NCBI RefSeq assembly: GCF_900090295.1
Contig: NZ_LT607753.1
Location: 1,860,001-1,924,000, forward strand
Length of the DNA stretch: 64,000 bases
Direction: 5' to 3'
DNA from: Micromonospora coxensis
GTDB taxonomy: Bacteria; Actinomycetota; Actinomycetes; Mycobacteriales; Micromonosporaceae
Part shown: positions 52,649 through 60,602 of the stretch, in pieces
How the letters are laid out: every line of letters begins with the position of its first letter
Numbering within the stretch: position 1 is the stretch's first letter
Notes under the pieces: model-generated
Told to the model about the DNA's origin: nothing
What the model saw: the letters and a program-made list of their open reading frames with translations, nothing else
The model's database searches: none
Translations under genes and position numbers: made by a program

Positions 52649-52947
52649 CAGCGGTCCTCCTCTGATCGCGGCTGCGGGGCTCGCAGGCCCGGCTCACTCC
52701 TCGCGCTCACGGCGCCCCGCTTCTTCGTCATCTGGTACACCAGCGTCGTGGTGGCCACGCCGAGCAGGATGTAGGCCAGTTGCAGCCAGTAGAAGCGCGG
52801 GAAGCCGAGGATCCTGGGCGAGTCCGCGTTGAAGAGGGCCGGGATCAGCGGCACCACGATCGGGATGAAGAGCAACCAGTTCCAGGGGCTGTGGTCCTTC
52901 GCCCTGGACGACGCCGCCTGCGGCGTCTCCGGGTCCGGTGCAGCCAT
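52648..52947 (-). CDS. DUF3311 small membrane protein, symporter partner
   Basis: 99 aa from ATG 52947, which follows CGGAGGTG. Two helices: WLLFIPIVVPLIPALFN and FYWLQLAYILLGVATTTLVYQ. The region around WNWLLFIPIVVPLIPALFN and PRFYWLQLAY matches DUF3311. Its stop overlaps the symporter start, so the two proteins are made together. Probable accessory subunit of the symporter. Confidence 0.9.
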   Translation of the reverse strand: MAAPDPETPQAASSRAKDHSPWNWLLFIPIVVPLIPALFNADSPRILGFPRFYWLQLAYILLGVATTTLVYQMTKKRGAVSARSEPGLRAPQPRSEEDR

Positions 52948-53097
52948 ACACACCTCCGGTAAGTCGTAACTCGCCATGTGACGGCCGGAGGCTACGGCCG
53001 TGTGAGCGCGGTCACGTTCGATCGGAGGAGTCCGCTGCGCCGAACGGCCGCCAACCTGCGCCGAACGGCACAGGTCGACGGCCGGGCGGCCAGGAGA

Positions 53098-54297
53098 TCA
53101 GCGGGCGGCGAGGTGGGCGGTGTCGTTGACCGAGCGGACCGCGACCCCGCCGTCGGGCCACATGTCGAACACCGAGATGCCGGCCGCGTCCAGGTAGAGC
53201 CGGTGCAGGAAGTCGTCGCCGGCCGCGAGGGCGTCGCGCAGCGCCAGCTTGATCGGCGAGACGTGCGAGACCACGACCACCGTCTCCCCCGGGTACGCCT
53301 CCCGCAGCCCCGCCACGGCCCGGGCGGTCCGTTCGGCGACGGTGGCGAAGGACTCCCCGCCGGGCGGGGCGACCCGGGTCGAGGCGAGCCAGGCGTCCAG
53401 CTCACCCGGCCAGCCCTCGCGCACCTCGGCGAAGGTGCGACCGTCCCAGTCGCCGAAGTCGCACTCGATCCAGTCGTCCTGCCGGCGTACCGGGAGGTCG
53501 CCCAGCGCCGCGGCGATCGCCTCGGCGGTGGCCGTACACCGGGACAGCGGTGAGCTGAGCACGGCCGCGACGGACGGGGCGAGCTGGGCCACCCGGGCGG
53601 CCGTGGCCCGGGCCTGGGCCCGGCCGGTGTCGGACAGCGGCACGTCGGCGCGGCCGGCGTAGCGCTGCTGGACGGTCCACTCGGTCTCGCCGTGCCGGAC
53701 CAGGATCAGCCGGGTGGCGGTGAAGCTCGGCCGAGGCTCCCAGGAGGGCTTGACCGTCGCCGGGTCGCTGCCGCCGGTACGGGTCGCGGCGCGGGCGGCC
53801 GCCTCGCGGGCGGCGACGCGGGCCGGCGAGTCGGGAGCCGCCACCGCACGCGGCGCCTCGGCCTCGACCCGCTGGACCACTGTGCCGGCGGCGGCGTCCA
53901 TCGCCGCGTTGGCCAGCGCGTCGGCGTGCTTGTTGCGCTCCCGGGGAATCCAGCTGAACCGGACCGAGTCGAAGCGGTCGACCAGCGCGGCGGCCTGCGC
54001 GGCGAGCGGGCGCAGCCCCGGATGCTTGATCTGCCAGCGGCCGGACATCTGCTCGACCACCAGCTTCGAGTCCATCCGCGCCTCGACCTCGGACGCGCCC
54101 AGCTCGGCGGCGGCCTCCAGACCGGCGATCAGCCCCCGGTACTCGGCCACGTTGTTGGTGTTCGTCCCGATCGCCTCCGAGCGTTCCGCCAGCACCTCAC
54201 CGGAGTCCCGGTCCCGGACCACCGCGCCGTAGCCGGCCGGCCCGGGATTGCCCCGGGACCCGCCGTCGGCCTCGACGACGACCGCGCGCACCGCCAC
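53098..54297 (-). CDS. Bifunctional ribonuclease HI / histidine phosphatase (Rv2228c type)
   Basis: 399 aa from ATG 54297. N-terminal RNase HI with the catalytic set Asp11 (EADGGSRGNPG), Glu52 (NNVAEYRGL), Asp76 (RMDSKLV) and Asp126 (NKHADALANAAM). A linker rich in Ala and Arg (about 135-190) leads to a histidine phosphatase with RHG at 201-203 (LILVRHGETEW) and the second histidine in VVVVSHVSPIKLAL. In M. tuberculosis the same fusion removes RNA from RNA-DNA hybrids and dephosphorylates alpha-ribazole phosphate or similar substrates. The zinc-ribbon and NIF3 genes lie upstream in the same operon. Confidence 0.95.
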   Translation of the reverse strand: MAVRAVVVEADGGSRGNPGPAGYGAVVRDRDSGEVLAERSEAIGTNTNNVAEYRGLIAGLEAAAELGASEVEARMDSKLVVEQMSGRWQIKHPGLRPLAAQAAALVDRFDSVRFSWIPRERNKHADALANAAMDAAAGTVVQRVEAEAPRAVAAPDSPARVAAREAAARAATRTGGSDPATVKPSWEPRPSFTATRLILVRHGETEWTVQQRYAGRADVPLSDTGRAQARATAARVAQLAPSVAAVLSSPLSRCTATAEAIAAALGDLPVRRQDDWIECDFGDWDGRTFAEVREGWPGELDAWLASTRVAPPGGESFATVAERTARAVAGLREAYPGETVVVVSHVSPIKLALRDALAAGDDFLHRLYLDAAGISVFDMWPDGGVAVRSVNDTAHLAAR

Positions 54298-54300
54298 CGG

Positions 54301-55038
54301 CTACAGACCCGACTCGTTGGTGCGGACCATGATCCGGCGGCACTCCTCGCAACGGACCACGTCGTCCGGGGCCGACTTGCGGATCCGGGCCAGGTCCGCG
54401 CCGGAGAGCTCCAGCCGGCAGCCGCCGCAGCGCCCGGCGGTGAGCAGCGCCGCGCCCAGGCCGGTGTCCTCGCGGATCTTGTCGTACAGGGTCACCAGGT
54501 CGGCGGGGAGGTCGGCGGCGAGCGGCTTGCGCGCCGCCTTCTTGAACTCCTCTTCCTTGGCGATCTCGGCCAGGCTGTCGTCGCGGCGCTGCTCCGCCGC
54601 CGCGCGCCGCTCCCGCGCGTCGGCCAGCTTGGCCTCGATCCCGTCGAGGACGCCCTGCGCGGTCTCCCGCTGCTCCATCAGCTCCAGCTCGGCGTCCTCC
54701 AGGTCGCCCTGCCGGCGGTTGAGCGAGACCAGCTCGTGCTGGAGCGCCTCCAGCTCCCGGGCCGGGCCGGTGCCGGCGGCGAGCCGGTCCTCGTCCTTGC
54801 TCTTGCGGGCGCGGACCTGGTCGATGTCCTTCTCCAGCCGGGCGATGTCGCGGTCCAGGTCGTCGACGGCGACCTGGGCCCGGACCCGCTCGTCCTCCAG
54901 CGCGGACAGCTCACGCGCGAGGGCCTCCAGCTCGGCCCGCTCGGGCAGCGCCCGGCGACGGTGGGCGAGCTGGGCCAGCGAGGTGTCGATCGCCTGGAGG
55001 TCGAGCAGGCGGCGCTGGACCTGGGGTTCAGCCTTCAC
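54301..55038 (-). CDS. Coiled-coil protein with C-terminal C4 zinc ribbon (Rv2229c type)
   Basis: 245 aa from GTG 55038 (AAGGAG, 8 nt spacing); the start overlaps the NIF3 stop by 11 nt. Residues about 1-180 are a long antiparallel coiled coil (QVQRRLLDLQAIDTSLAQLA, ELEALQHELVSLNRRQGDLE). The C-terminus is a zinc ribbon with CGGC and CEEC. The family is conserved in bacteria next to NIF3 and is thought to bind nucleic acid, but the role is not established. Stop lies 3 nt before the RNase H gene. Confidence 0.93.
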   Translation of the reverse strand: MKAEPQVQRRLLDLQAIDTSLAQLAHRRRALPERAELEALARELSALEDERVRAQVAVDDLDRDIARLEKDIDQVRARKSKDEDRLAAGTGPARELEALQHELVSLNRRQGDLEDAELELMEQRETAQGVLDGIEAKLADARERRAAAEQRRDDSLAEIAKEEEFKKAARKPLAADLPADLVTLYDKIREDTGLGAALLTAGRCGGCRLELSGADLARIRKSAPDDVVRCEECRRIMVRTNESGL

Positions 55039-55900
55039 GGTGGGGCTCCTTGTCGTCCAGTGTGGGCGCGGCGGCGTGCACGGTCCAGGGGTCGGTGTCC
55101 AGATCGGACACCACGGTCTGCACGCCGAGGTCGGCCCGGAGGTGGGCGGCCAGGTCGTCCAGCCAGGGTCGTTCGGTCGCCCAGTGGGCGGCGTCCAGCA
55201 GGGCGGGGCCACCGGCGGCGAGGTGCTCACCGGCCGGGTGGTGCCGCAGGTCGGCGGTGAGGAAGGCGTCCACCCCGGCGGCGCTCGCCTCGGCGAGGAA
55301 GGAGTCGCCGGAGCCGCCGCTGACCGCGAGGGTACGCACCACCCGCTCCGGGTCGCCGGCGGCGCGGACGCCCCAGGCGGTGGCGGGCAGCACGTCGGCG
55401 GCGTGCCGGGTCAGCTCGGCCAGGGTCATCGGGGCGGGCAGCTCGCCGATCCGGCCGATCCCCCGGCCCGGCCCGTCGGCCGCCGAGCCCGGGGCGGGGC
55501 GGTGCAGCGGGCGCAGCCCGGTCAGCCCGAACCGGGCGGCGAGGGCGTCGGAGACACCCGGGTCCGCCACGTCGGCGTTGGTGTGCGCCACGTACAGGGC
55601 CACGTCGGCGCGGATCAGGTCGTGCACGATCCGCCCCTTGTACGTCGTCGGGGCGACCGAGGAGACGCCGCGCAGCAGCAGCGGGTGGTGCGCCACGATC
55701 ATGTCCGCCCCGGCGGCGAGCGCCTCGGCGACCGTCTCCGGCACCACGTCGACCACGCAGGCGACCCGGCGTACGGCGGTGGTGGGCTCGCCGAGCACCA
55801 GGCCGACCCGGTCCCACTCCTCGGCCCAGGCCCGTGGGTACCGGCGCTCCAGCGCCGCCACCACGTCGGCCACGGTCGGTGGGGCTGCGGTTGTGCTCAC
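55028..55900 (-). CDS. NIF3-like dinuclear metal-centre protein
   Basis: 290 aa from GTG 55900. Metal ligands of the family are visible: the pair of histidines in DMIVAHHPLLL, HTNADVA, and the C-terminal AHWATERPW. AEEWDRVGLVLGEP near the N-terminus is also typical. NIF3/GTP cyclohydrolase 1 type 2 proteins form hexameric rings with two metal ions per subunit; the physiological reaction is uncertain. First gene of the operon with the zinc-ribbon and RNase H genes, as in Rv2230c-Rv2228c. TAAGCT 8 nt before the start suggests a leaderless mRNA. Confidence 0.94.
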   Translation of the reverse strand: MSTTAAPPTVADVVAALERRYPRAWAEEWDRVGLVLGEPTTAVRRVACVVDVVPETVAEALAAGADMIVAHHPLLLRGVSSVAPTTYKGRIVHDLIRADVALYVAHTNADVADPGVSDALAARFGLTGLRPLHRPAPGSAADGPGRGIGRIGELPAPMTLAELTRHAADVLPATAWGVRAAGDPERVVRTLAVSGGSGDSFLAEASAAGVDAFLTADLRHHPAGEHLAAGGPALLDAAHWATERPWLDDLAAHLRADLGVQTVVSDLDTDPWTVHAAAPTLDDKEPHREG

Positions 55901-55908
55901 GGCCGGTC

Positions 55909-55914
55909 AGCTTA
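55909..55914 (-). promoter_or_regulatory. -10 hexamer TAAGCT of a probable leaderless promoter
   Basis: On the minus strand TAAGCT ends 8 nt before the GTG of the NIF3 gene. Confidence 0.5.
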
Positions 55915-56009
55915 CCGGCGCGGACCGGGAAGCACGGCCACGCCCGCCGCCCGTGTTCCCCGGCACAGCCGCCACCCGTCGAGGTGGCCGGACGGACATG
56001 ATCGACTCC

Positions 56010-56063
56010 GTTTGCGGTGTGTCGCGGTGTCCTTGCTCGCGAACACCGTGACACACCGCGAAC
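56010..56063. repeat. REP-like hairpin element, copy 2
   Basis: Same design as 19072-19125: 23-position stem with a T-G pair at position 4, and an 8-nt loop. One C-A mismatch and one extra wobble. At pair 9 the C-G of copy 1 is T-A here, a compensatory change. It lies between two minus-strand genes. Confidence 0.85.
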
Positions 56064-56108
56064 GGTGGCTCGCCGCGGCCCGGCCCGGGTCGGCTCGCCG
56101 CGGCCCGG

Positions 56109-56687
56109 TCAGGCGGCCGGGGTGAGGCGGCACCGGTCGGGCAGGGCGGCCACCGCCGCCTCCCACGGGAAGGCGTGCAGGTGACGCTCCCCGGTGCCCG
56201 GCGGGTGCAGCGGGACGACGTGCTCGCCGTAGAGCACCGTGGTGCCCCACTCCCGCAGCCGGGCCAGGCCGGCCTGGAACGACGGGTGCGCGGCCATCGC
56301 GGCGTTGGTGAACGGGACCGCCACCACCGGCAGCCCCTTGCCCTGTCCCTCGATCAACAGGCCCAGCGCGAGCGTGTCGGTGATCCCCGCCGCCCACTTG
56401 TTGACGGTGTTGACCGTCGCCGGGCAGACGATCATCGCGTCGGCCGGGGGCAGCAGGTCCGGGTCACCCGCGTTCTTGTAGTGGGTGCGCACCGGGTGGC
56501 CGGTCTGCCGGGCCAGCGCGGCCCGGTCGACGAACTTCGCCCCGTCCGGCGTGGTGACCACGCAGACGTCCCAGCCGTCGCGCTGGGCCAGCTCGACGAG
56601 GCGACCGATGTGACGTGCCAGCGGCGAACCGCAGGCGATGACGTAGAGCACCTCACGGCGCTCGCTGGTGGGGTGCGGACCGCTCAT
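56109..56687 (-). CDS. Flavoprotein (phosphopantothenoylcysteine decarboxylase fold)
   Basis: 192 aa from ATG 56687, weak ribosome site. VLYVIACGSPLARHIGRLVE at the N-terminus, DAMIVCPATVNTVNKWAAGI in the middle and LPVVAVPFTNAAMAAHPSFQ are typical of FMN-binding HFCD-fold proteins. Such stand-alone members occur beside secondary-metabolite or regulatory genes and may oxidatively decarboxylate a peptide cysteine or act otherwise. It is 16 nt downstream of the XRE-TPR regulator, so the two form an operon. Confidence 0.88.
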   Translation of the reverse strand: MSGPHPTSERREVLYVIACGSPLARHIGRLVELAQRDGWDVCVVTTPDGAKFVDRAALARQTGHPVRTHYKNAGDPDLLPPADAMIVCPATVNTVNKWAAGITDTLALGLLIEGQGKGLPVVAVPFTNAAMAAHPSFQAGLARLREWGTTVLYGEHVVPLHPPGTGERHLHAFPWEAAVAALPDRCRLTPAA

Positions 56688-56703
56688 CCGGCCGGCACCG
56701 CGT

Positions 56704-57930
56704 TCATACTCCGACTCCCATGTGCTCAGCCAACTCCGCAATCGGCGGAGGCGGCGCACCCCGTGTGCGACGCAGCACGTCCGACATCACCTCGTGCGCG
56801 ATCGGCCGGCAGCGGATCTCCGAGGGGGCGAGCCGGTCGCCGCGCAGCAGCATCTCCCCGGCGTTGGCGACGTCGCCGATCTGGGCGTACCCCCGGGCGA
56901 TGTCGAGCAGGTGGTGCGCGCGGCGCTCGGGCAGCAGCGCGTTGAACGCCGGCTCCGGGATGCGCTGGTGGATGTCCACGGCCCGCCCGCCGTCACCCAG
57001 CTCGACCGCGGCGGCGGCGCGGTGCAGCTCCAGGTTGGTCGGGCCGAACGAGGTCCAGTAGTGGTCCTGGTCGCTGCCGAGCATGGTGGCCGCCTCGTGC
57101 GCGCCGTTGAACAGGTCGTCCACGGTCGCCGAGTCGCCGATCCGGGCGGCGGCCATCGCGCCCTGCAGCAGCAGCATCCCGTAGACGGAGAGCCGGTCCG
57201 GCTCGGCGTCGTTCATGCCGCCGGGGGCGAGCCGGTTGGCGATGGTGACGTTCAGCTCCAGCGCGGGGCGGGCCCGGCCCATGGCGACCAGGGCGTTGCA
57301 GACCCGGGTGGTGGCCACGCCGGCCAGCAGCTGGTCGTCGGCGCGCTGGGCGACCGCCATCGACCGGTCGGCGGCGAGCCACGCCAGGTCGCACTCACCG
57401 AGCTTGCGCAGCACCGAGGAGGCGATCTGGTAGACCTGCCCGAGCAGGTGGGCGGCCTCCTTCGCCTGGTCGCCGCCGAAGCCGGCGTCGGCGGCCTGGG
57501 CGTCGCGCAGCAGCTTCGGCAGGGCCCGGGTGAGCATGCCGTAGCGGCCGTACTGGTAGGTGAGCCAGGCGTGGTTGACCGCCTTGCGCATGTCGGCCAG
57601 CGGCGGCGGGTACGGCGCGGCGTCGAAGTACGCGCTCATCGAGTCGTACCGCTCCAGGGCGGCCCGGATCTCCTGCACCTCGATCTGGTCGATGCAGTTG
57701 AGCGCGTCGGTGCGCCGCTCCGGGTCCTTGCCGAGCAGCAGTTGCACGTCGACCTGGAGGATGTCGGCGATCTCGTAGAGGACGGAGAACTTGTCGAGCC
57801 GGCGCACGCCCCGCTCGACCTTGTCGACCCAGCTCTTGGACTTGCCCAGCCGGTCGGCGAAGACCTGCTGGGACATCTTGCGCCGCCCGCGCCAGTAGGC
57901 GACCCGCCGCCCTATGGGTAGCTCGTCCAT
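56704..57930 (-). CDS. XRE family regulator with C-terminal TPR-like domain
   Basis: 408 aa from ATG 57930, behind a GGGGAGGAGCAGGGG tract. HTH_3 at about residues 5-65: IGRRVAYWRGRRKMSQQVFA, then KSKSWVDKVERGVRRLDKFS. The remaining 340 residues are helical repeats (AKEAAHLLGQVYQIASSVLR, LAWLAADRSMAVAQRADD) of the type found in Streptomyces developmental and antibiotic regulators. It probably senses a peptide or small molecule. Two palindromes lie in the 249-nt divergent region before it. Confidence 0.9.
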   Translation of the reverse strand: MDELPIGRRVAYWRGRRKMSQQVFADRLGKSKSWVDKVERGVRRLDKFSVLYEIADILQVDVQLLLGKDPERRTDALNCIDQIEVQEIRAALERYDSMSAYFDAAPYPPPLADMRKAVNHAWLTYQYGRYGMLTRALPKLLRDAQAADAGFGGDQAKEAAHLLGQVYQIASSVLRKLGECDLAWLAADRSMAVAQRADDQLLAGVATTRVCNALVAMGRARPALELNVTIANRLAPGGMNDAEPDRLSVYGMLLLQGAMAAARIGDSATVDDLFNGAHEAATMLGSDQDHYWTSFGPTNLELHRAAAAVELGDGGRAVDIHQRIPEPAFNALLPERRAHHLLDIARGYAQIGDVANAGEMLLRGDRLAPSEIRCRPIAHEVMSDVLRRTRGAPPPPIAELAEHMGVGV

Positions 57931-58022
57931 CCCCTGCTCCTCCCCCTCGTCAGCCGTCCGGTGGATCACCCGGCCGACCCCCCGCGGGCGCGGCGGTCCG
58001 TCCGAATCAGGTTTTCGCTGGT

Positions 58023-58037
58023 CGCACAGGTTGTGCG
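58023..58037. promoter_or_regulatory. Palindrome 1 in the XRE/prim-pol divergent region
   Basis: CGCACA-GGT-TGTGCG, arms of 6 bp. Confidence 0.5.
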
Positions 58038-58065
58038 TCAGCCGTACGGCCAGTCCTCGTACTTT

Positions 58066-58082
58066 TCGTGCAAGTTGCACGA
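58066..58082. promoter_or_regulatory. Palindrome 2 in the XRE/prim-pol divergent region
   Basis: TCGTGCAA-G-TTGCACGA, perfect 8-bp arms around one base. Good candidate for the XRE regulator's own operator. Confidence 0.6.
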
Positions 58083-58179
58083 GCCGTTCGACAGCTCAAC
58101 GATCGCGGGTTACGGCAGTGACGGCGCTCGACATGTTGCCTGACGGGACGTTCGTTCGGGGCGAGGGGAGATCAGGAGA

Positions 58180-58851
58180 ATGTGGGGGAACGTCGGACCG
58201 CGGGTCGCTCAACTGTCGTCGATCGAACGGGTCCGGCTGCGCCGGATCGCCGTGCGGTACGCCGTGCACGGCTGGGAGGTGACCCCCGGCGCCTGCCTGG
58301 CCCGCAGCCGCTTCGTCTGCGGCCGGGCCGGCTGCCCGACCGTCGGCTGCCACCCCGCCCTGGAGGACTGGGAGCACGCCGCCAGCGCCGACCCGGCCCG
58401 GGTGGCGACCTGGTGGCGCAGCCGCCCGCACGGGGTGCTGCTGCCCACCGGACGCGCCTTCGACGTGCTGGAGGTGGCGGCACACCTCGGCCGGCACGTC
58501 CTCGACGCGATCCCGTCGCACCCGGCCGGCCCGGGCGTGCGCGGCCCGGTGCTGGTGACCCCGACCGGCCGGTGGATGTTCCTGGTCCGCCCCGGCGACC
58601 CGCTCCGCCCCGAACTGGAGCACTGCTTCCACGTCGTACGCCACGGGCCCGGCTCGTGGGTCGCCGCCCCGCCGACCCGGCTGCCCGAGGGCCCGGTCCG
58701 GTGGGCGGTCGCCCCGGAGCAGGCGCGCTGGCGGCTGCCCGACTCGTACCTGGTGCAGAACACCATCGTCGAGGCGCTGCGGGCCACCGGGGTGACGCTC
58801 ACCCCGGACCTGCTCCCCGGCCAGCTACCGCTGCCCCGCCGGGGTCACTGA
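58180..58851 (+). CDS. Prim-pol N-terminal-domain-like protein (bifunctional DNA primase/polymerase family)
   Basis: 223 aa from ATG 58180 with AGGAG close before it. RRIAVRYAVHGWEVTPGACL, the cysteines of FVCGRAGCPTVGC and DWEHAASADPARVATWWRSR are typical of actinobacterial proteins annotated as bifunctional DNA primase/polymerase N-terminal domain. The catalytic acidic triad of true prim-pols is not clear (FDVLEV in place of a D-x-D/E motif), so it may have lost polymerase activity. No helicase follows. Divergent from the XRE-TPR regulator. Confidence 0.78.
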   Translation: MWGNVGPRVAQLSSIERVRLRRIAVRYAVHGWEVTPGACLARSRFVCGRAGCPTVGCHPALEDWEHAASADPARVATWWRSRPHGVLLPTGRAFDVLEVAAHLGRHVLDAIPSHPAGPGVRGPVLVTPTGRWMFLVRPGDPLRPELEHCFHVVRHGPGSWVAAPPTRLPEGPVRWAVAPEQARWRLPDSYLVQNTIVEALRATGVTLTPDLLPGQLPLPRRGH

Positions 58852-59131
58852 TCCGACTCCACGAGGTCCGACAGCGACCCGCCCGGCGGCCGGGTCGTTG
58901 AACCGGTGACGGCGCGCTCGCGCCAGGAGCGGGGGTACGAGATGTCCAGGGACGACGCGGCACGGCACCCCGGCGGCGCCGAACCGCCACCGCACCACCG
59001 CCGGCCGTACCGCTGGTCGGGCACCCGCCCGGGCGGATCCCGCCCGGAACGCGCCCGCCCCTCGGCCACCCACCCCGCCGGCACCCGCCGCCCCGCCCGC
59101 TGACCCTCCCCCACCACCGCCGCCTGGCCGC
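58852..59131. other. Gap with one doubtful short reading frame
   Basis: A plus-strand frame from ATG 58941 (MSRDDAARHPGG...) to 59103 encodes 53 residues rich in Pro, Arg and His after GGAGCGGGGG. It has no recognisable family and may be chance. Nothing else is seen. Confidence 0.3.
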
Positions 59132-59191
59132 GCACTTTCAGAGAAAGTGGCGCTATTCCGCCGTCGTTAGCCACTCTTTCTCTGAAAGTGC
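59132..59191. repeat. Second type of long intergenic palindrome
   Basis: GCACTTTCAGAGAAAGTGGC (59132-59151) and its complement with a 2-nt insertion (59170-59191) are separated by 18 nt. The AT-rich arms stand out from their surroundings. It lies between convergent genes and could terminate both. Confidence 0.8.
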
Positions 59192-59244
59192 AGCGGGAAG
59201 GGCGCGGGGTGGAGGCAGCGGGAAGAGGGCGGGGTGGAGGCGGG

Positions 59245-60015
59245 TCAGGGGGCGAGGGGGAGGGCCGTGGAGTGGAGGAGGCGGGCGTCGTCGGTGACGA
59301 CGGCGTGCAGGTGGCCGTCGAGGCGGTCGAGCCAACCGACGCCGGACTCCCCCATCGCCATCGCGGCGGTCGCGTACGCGTCGGCCAGGCCCAGGTCCGC
59401 CCCGACCACGGTGACCGAGCGCAGTCCACGGGCCGGCACACCCCGGCGCGGGTCGTGGACGTGGTGGCCCCGATGCTGCACGCCGGACGTGGCGACCGCC
59501 AGGTCGGTGCCGGCGAGCACCAGGCAGGTAGCCGTCGGGTCCCACGGGTGCGCGACGCCGATCCGCCACGGCAGTCCGGTCGGGGACAGCCCGCGCACCA
59601 CCACGTCGCCGCCGGCGTTGAGGCAGTGGTTGCCCGCCCCGGCGGCGACCAGCCGGTCCGAGGCGACCTGCGCCGACCAGCCCTTCACGTAGCCGGACGG
59701 GTCGAGCCGGCCGGTGGCGTACGCGTCGAAGAACCCGTCGGTGGCCCGCCACAGGTCGGCGCAGCGGTCCAGCACCGCCCGCAGGTTGGCCGACGCCTCG
59801 GCCGGCGCCAGCTCGCCCCGGTCGAGGCGGCACACCTCGCTGTCGTCGCGCCAGGTGCTGAACCGGGCGTCGACCTCGCGCAGCCAGTCGAAGGTCTGCT
59901 CGGCCAGCTCGTGCAGGGTCGCGGCGGGCAGGTCGTCGGCCAGGTCCAGGCTGATCGCCGTACCCATGATCTGCGCGACCCGGCGCAGGCCGGGCCGGAC
60001 CGGCGCCACCGGCAC
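59245..60015 (-). CDS. apbE: FAD:protein FMN transferase (ApbE)
   Basis: 256 aa from GTG 60015, one base after the stop of the FMN-binding protein gene; a second GTG at 60009 is possible. ApbE attaches FMN from FAD to a threonine or serine of extracytoplasmic flavoproteins. Family features in order: AQIMGTAISLDL, SEVCRLDRGE, DPSGYVKGWSAQ, LNAGGDVVV and ATSGVQHRGHHVHDPRRG. No obvious signal peptide, so either the start is further off or it acts by another route. Its likely target is the FMN-binding-domain protein encoded directly upstream. Confidence 0.92.
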   Translation of the reverse strand: MPVAPVRPGLRRVAQIMGTAISLDLADDLPAATLHELAEQTFDWLREVDARFSTWRDDSEVCRLDRGELAPAEASANLRAVLDRCADLWRATDGFFDAYATGRLDPSGYVKGWSAQVASDRLVAAGAGNHCLNAGGDVVVRGLSPTGLPWRIGVAHPWDPTATCLVLAGTDLAVATSGVQHRGHHVHDPRRGVPARGLRSVTVVGADLGLADAYATAAMAMGESGVGWLDRLDGHLHAVVTDDARLLHSTALPLAP

Positions 60016-60016
60016 C

Positions 60017-60589
60017 TCAGCGGGCCCGGTCGATCGCGGCCTGCAACGACCGCTGGTACGCCTCGCTGGTAGCGGTGGCGTCGGAGACGGTGTCCAGGTC
60101 AGCGCTCTGCCGGCGCACCACCTCGCCGGACGTCCCGCTGTAGGTGGCCTGCACGTTGTCGCTGCGCTGCCCCGACTGCCCGCTCTGCGGCAACCCGATG
60201 CCGGTGGCGTTGACGATGCGGGTGCCGGAGAGGGTGATCTGGACCGACAGGGTGCCGTACTCGTAGCTGACCTGCGGGCCGCTGACGGTGCGCAGGGTGG
60301 GCCTCGGCGCGCTGGTGGTGGGGGCGGGCGCCGCCGGTCGGGGGGCGGCGGTGTCGGCCCGGGCGGTCGGGCTCCGCTTCGCCCCGTCGGTGGGGCGGGC
60401 GGACGGGGCCCGACCGGAGGCGGCCGGGGTGGGGGTGGCCTCGGGCCGCGCGGACGGGTCGGCGGGGGCGGGGGCGACGGGTGGCTGCGCGACGGCGGCG
60501 ACCTGGCCGGCCCCCGGGGGGCCCTTGAGCACCACCAGGGCGGTGGTGCCGGCGGCCAGGCCGGTGATCGCGAGGAGCGCGCGACGCAT
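60017..60589 (-). CDS. Secreted/membrane-anchored FMN-binding domain protein
   Basis: 190 aa from ATG 60589. Signal or anchor segment RRALLAITGLAAGTTALVVL, a Pro/Ala/Thr-rich spacer (about 30-100) and an FMN_bind domain (VSYEYGTLSVQITLSGTRIV ... LDTVSDATATSEAYQRSL). The flavinylation motif is DxxSGAT; here it reads DTVSDAT, with Asp170 in place of the glycine and Thr172 as the would-be acceptor. Sits between the ferric-reductase-like gene and apbE, in the same operon. Confidence 0.87.
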   Translation of the reverse strand: MRRALLAITGLAAGTTALVVLKGPPGAGQVAAVAQPPVAPAPADPSARPEATPTPAASGRAPSARPTDGAKRSPTARADTAAPRPAAPAPTTSAPRPTLRTVSGPQVSYEYGTLSVQITLSGTRIVNATGIGLPQSGQSGQRSDNVQATYSGTSGEVVRRQSADLDTVSDATATSEAYQRSLQAAIDRAR

Positions 60590-60602
60590 CTGGGGTGCCT
60601 CT

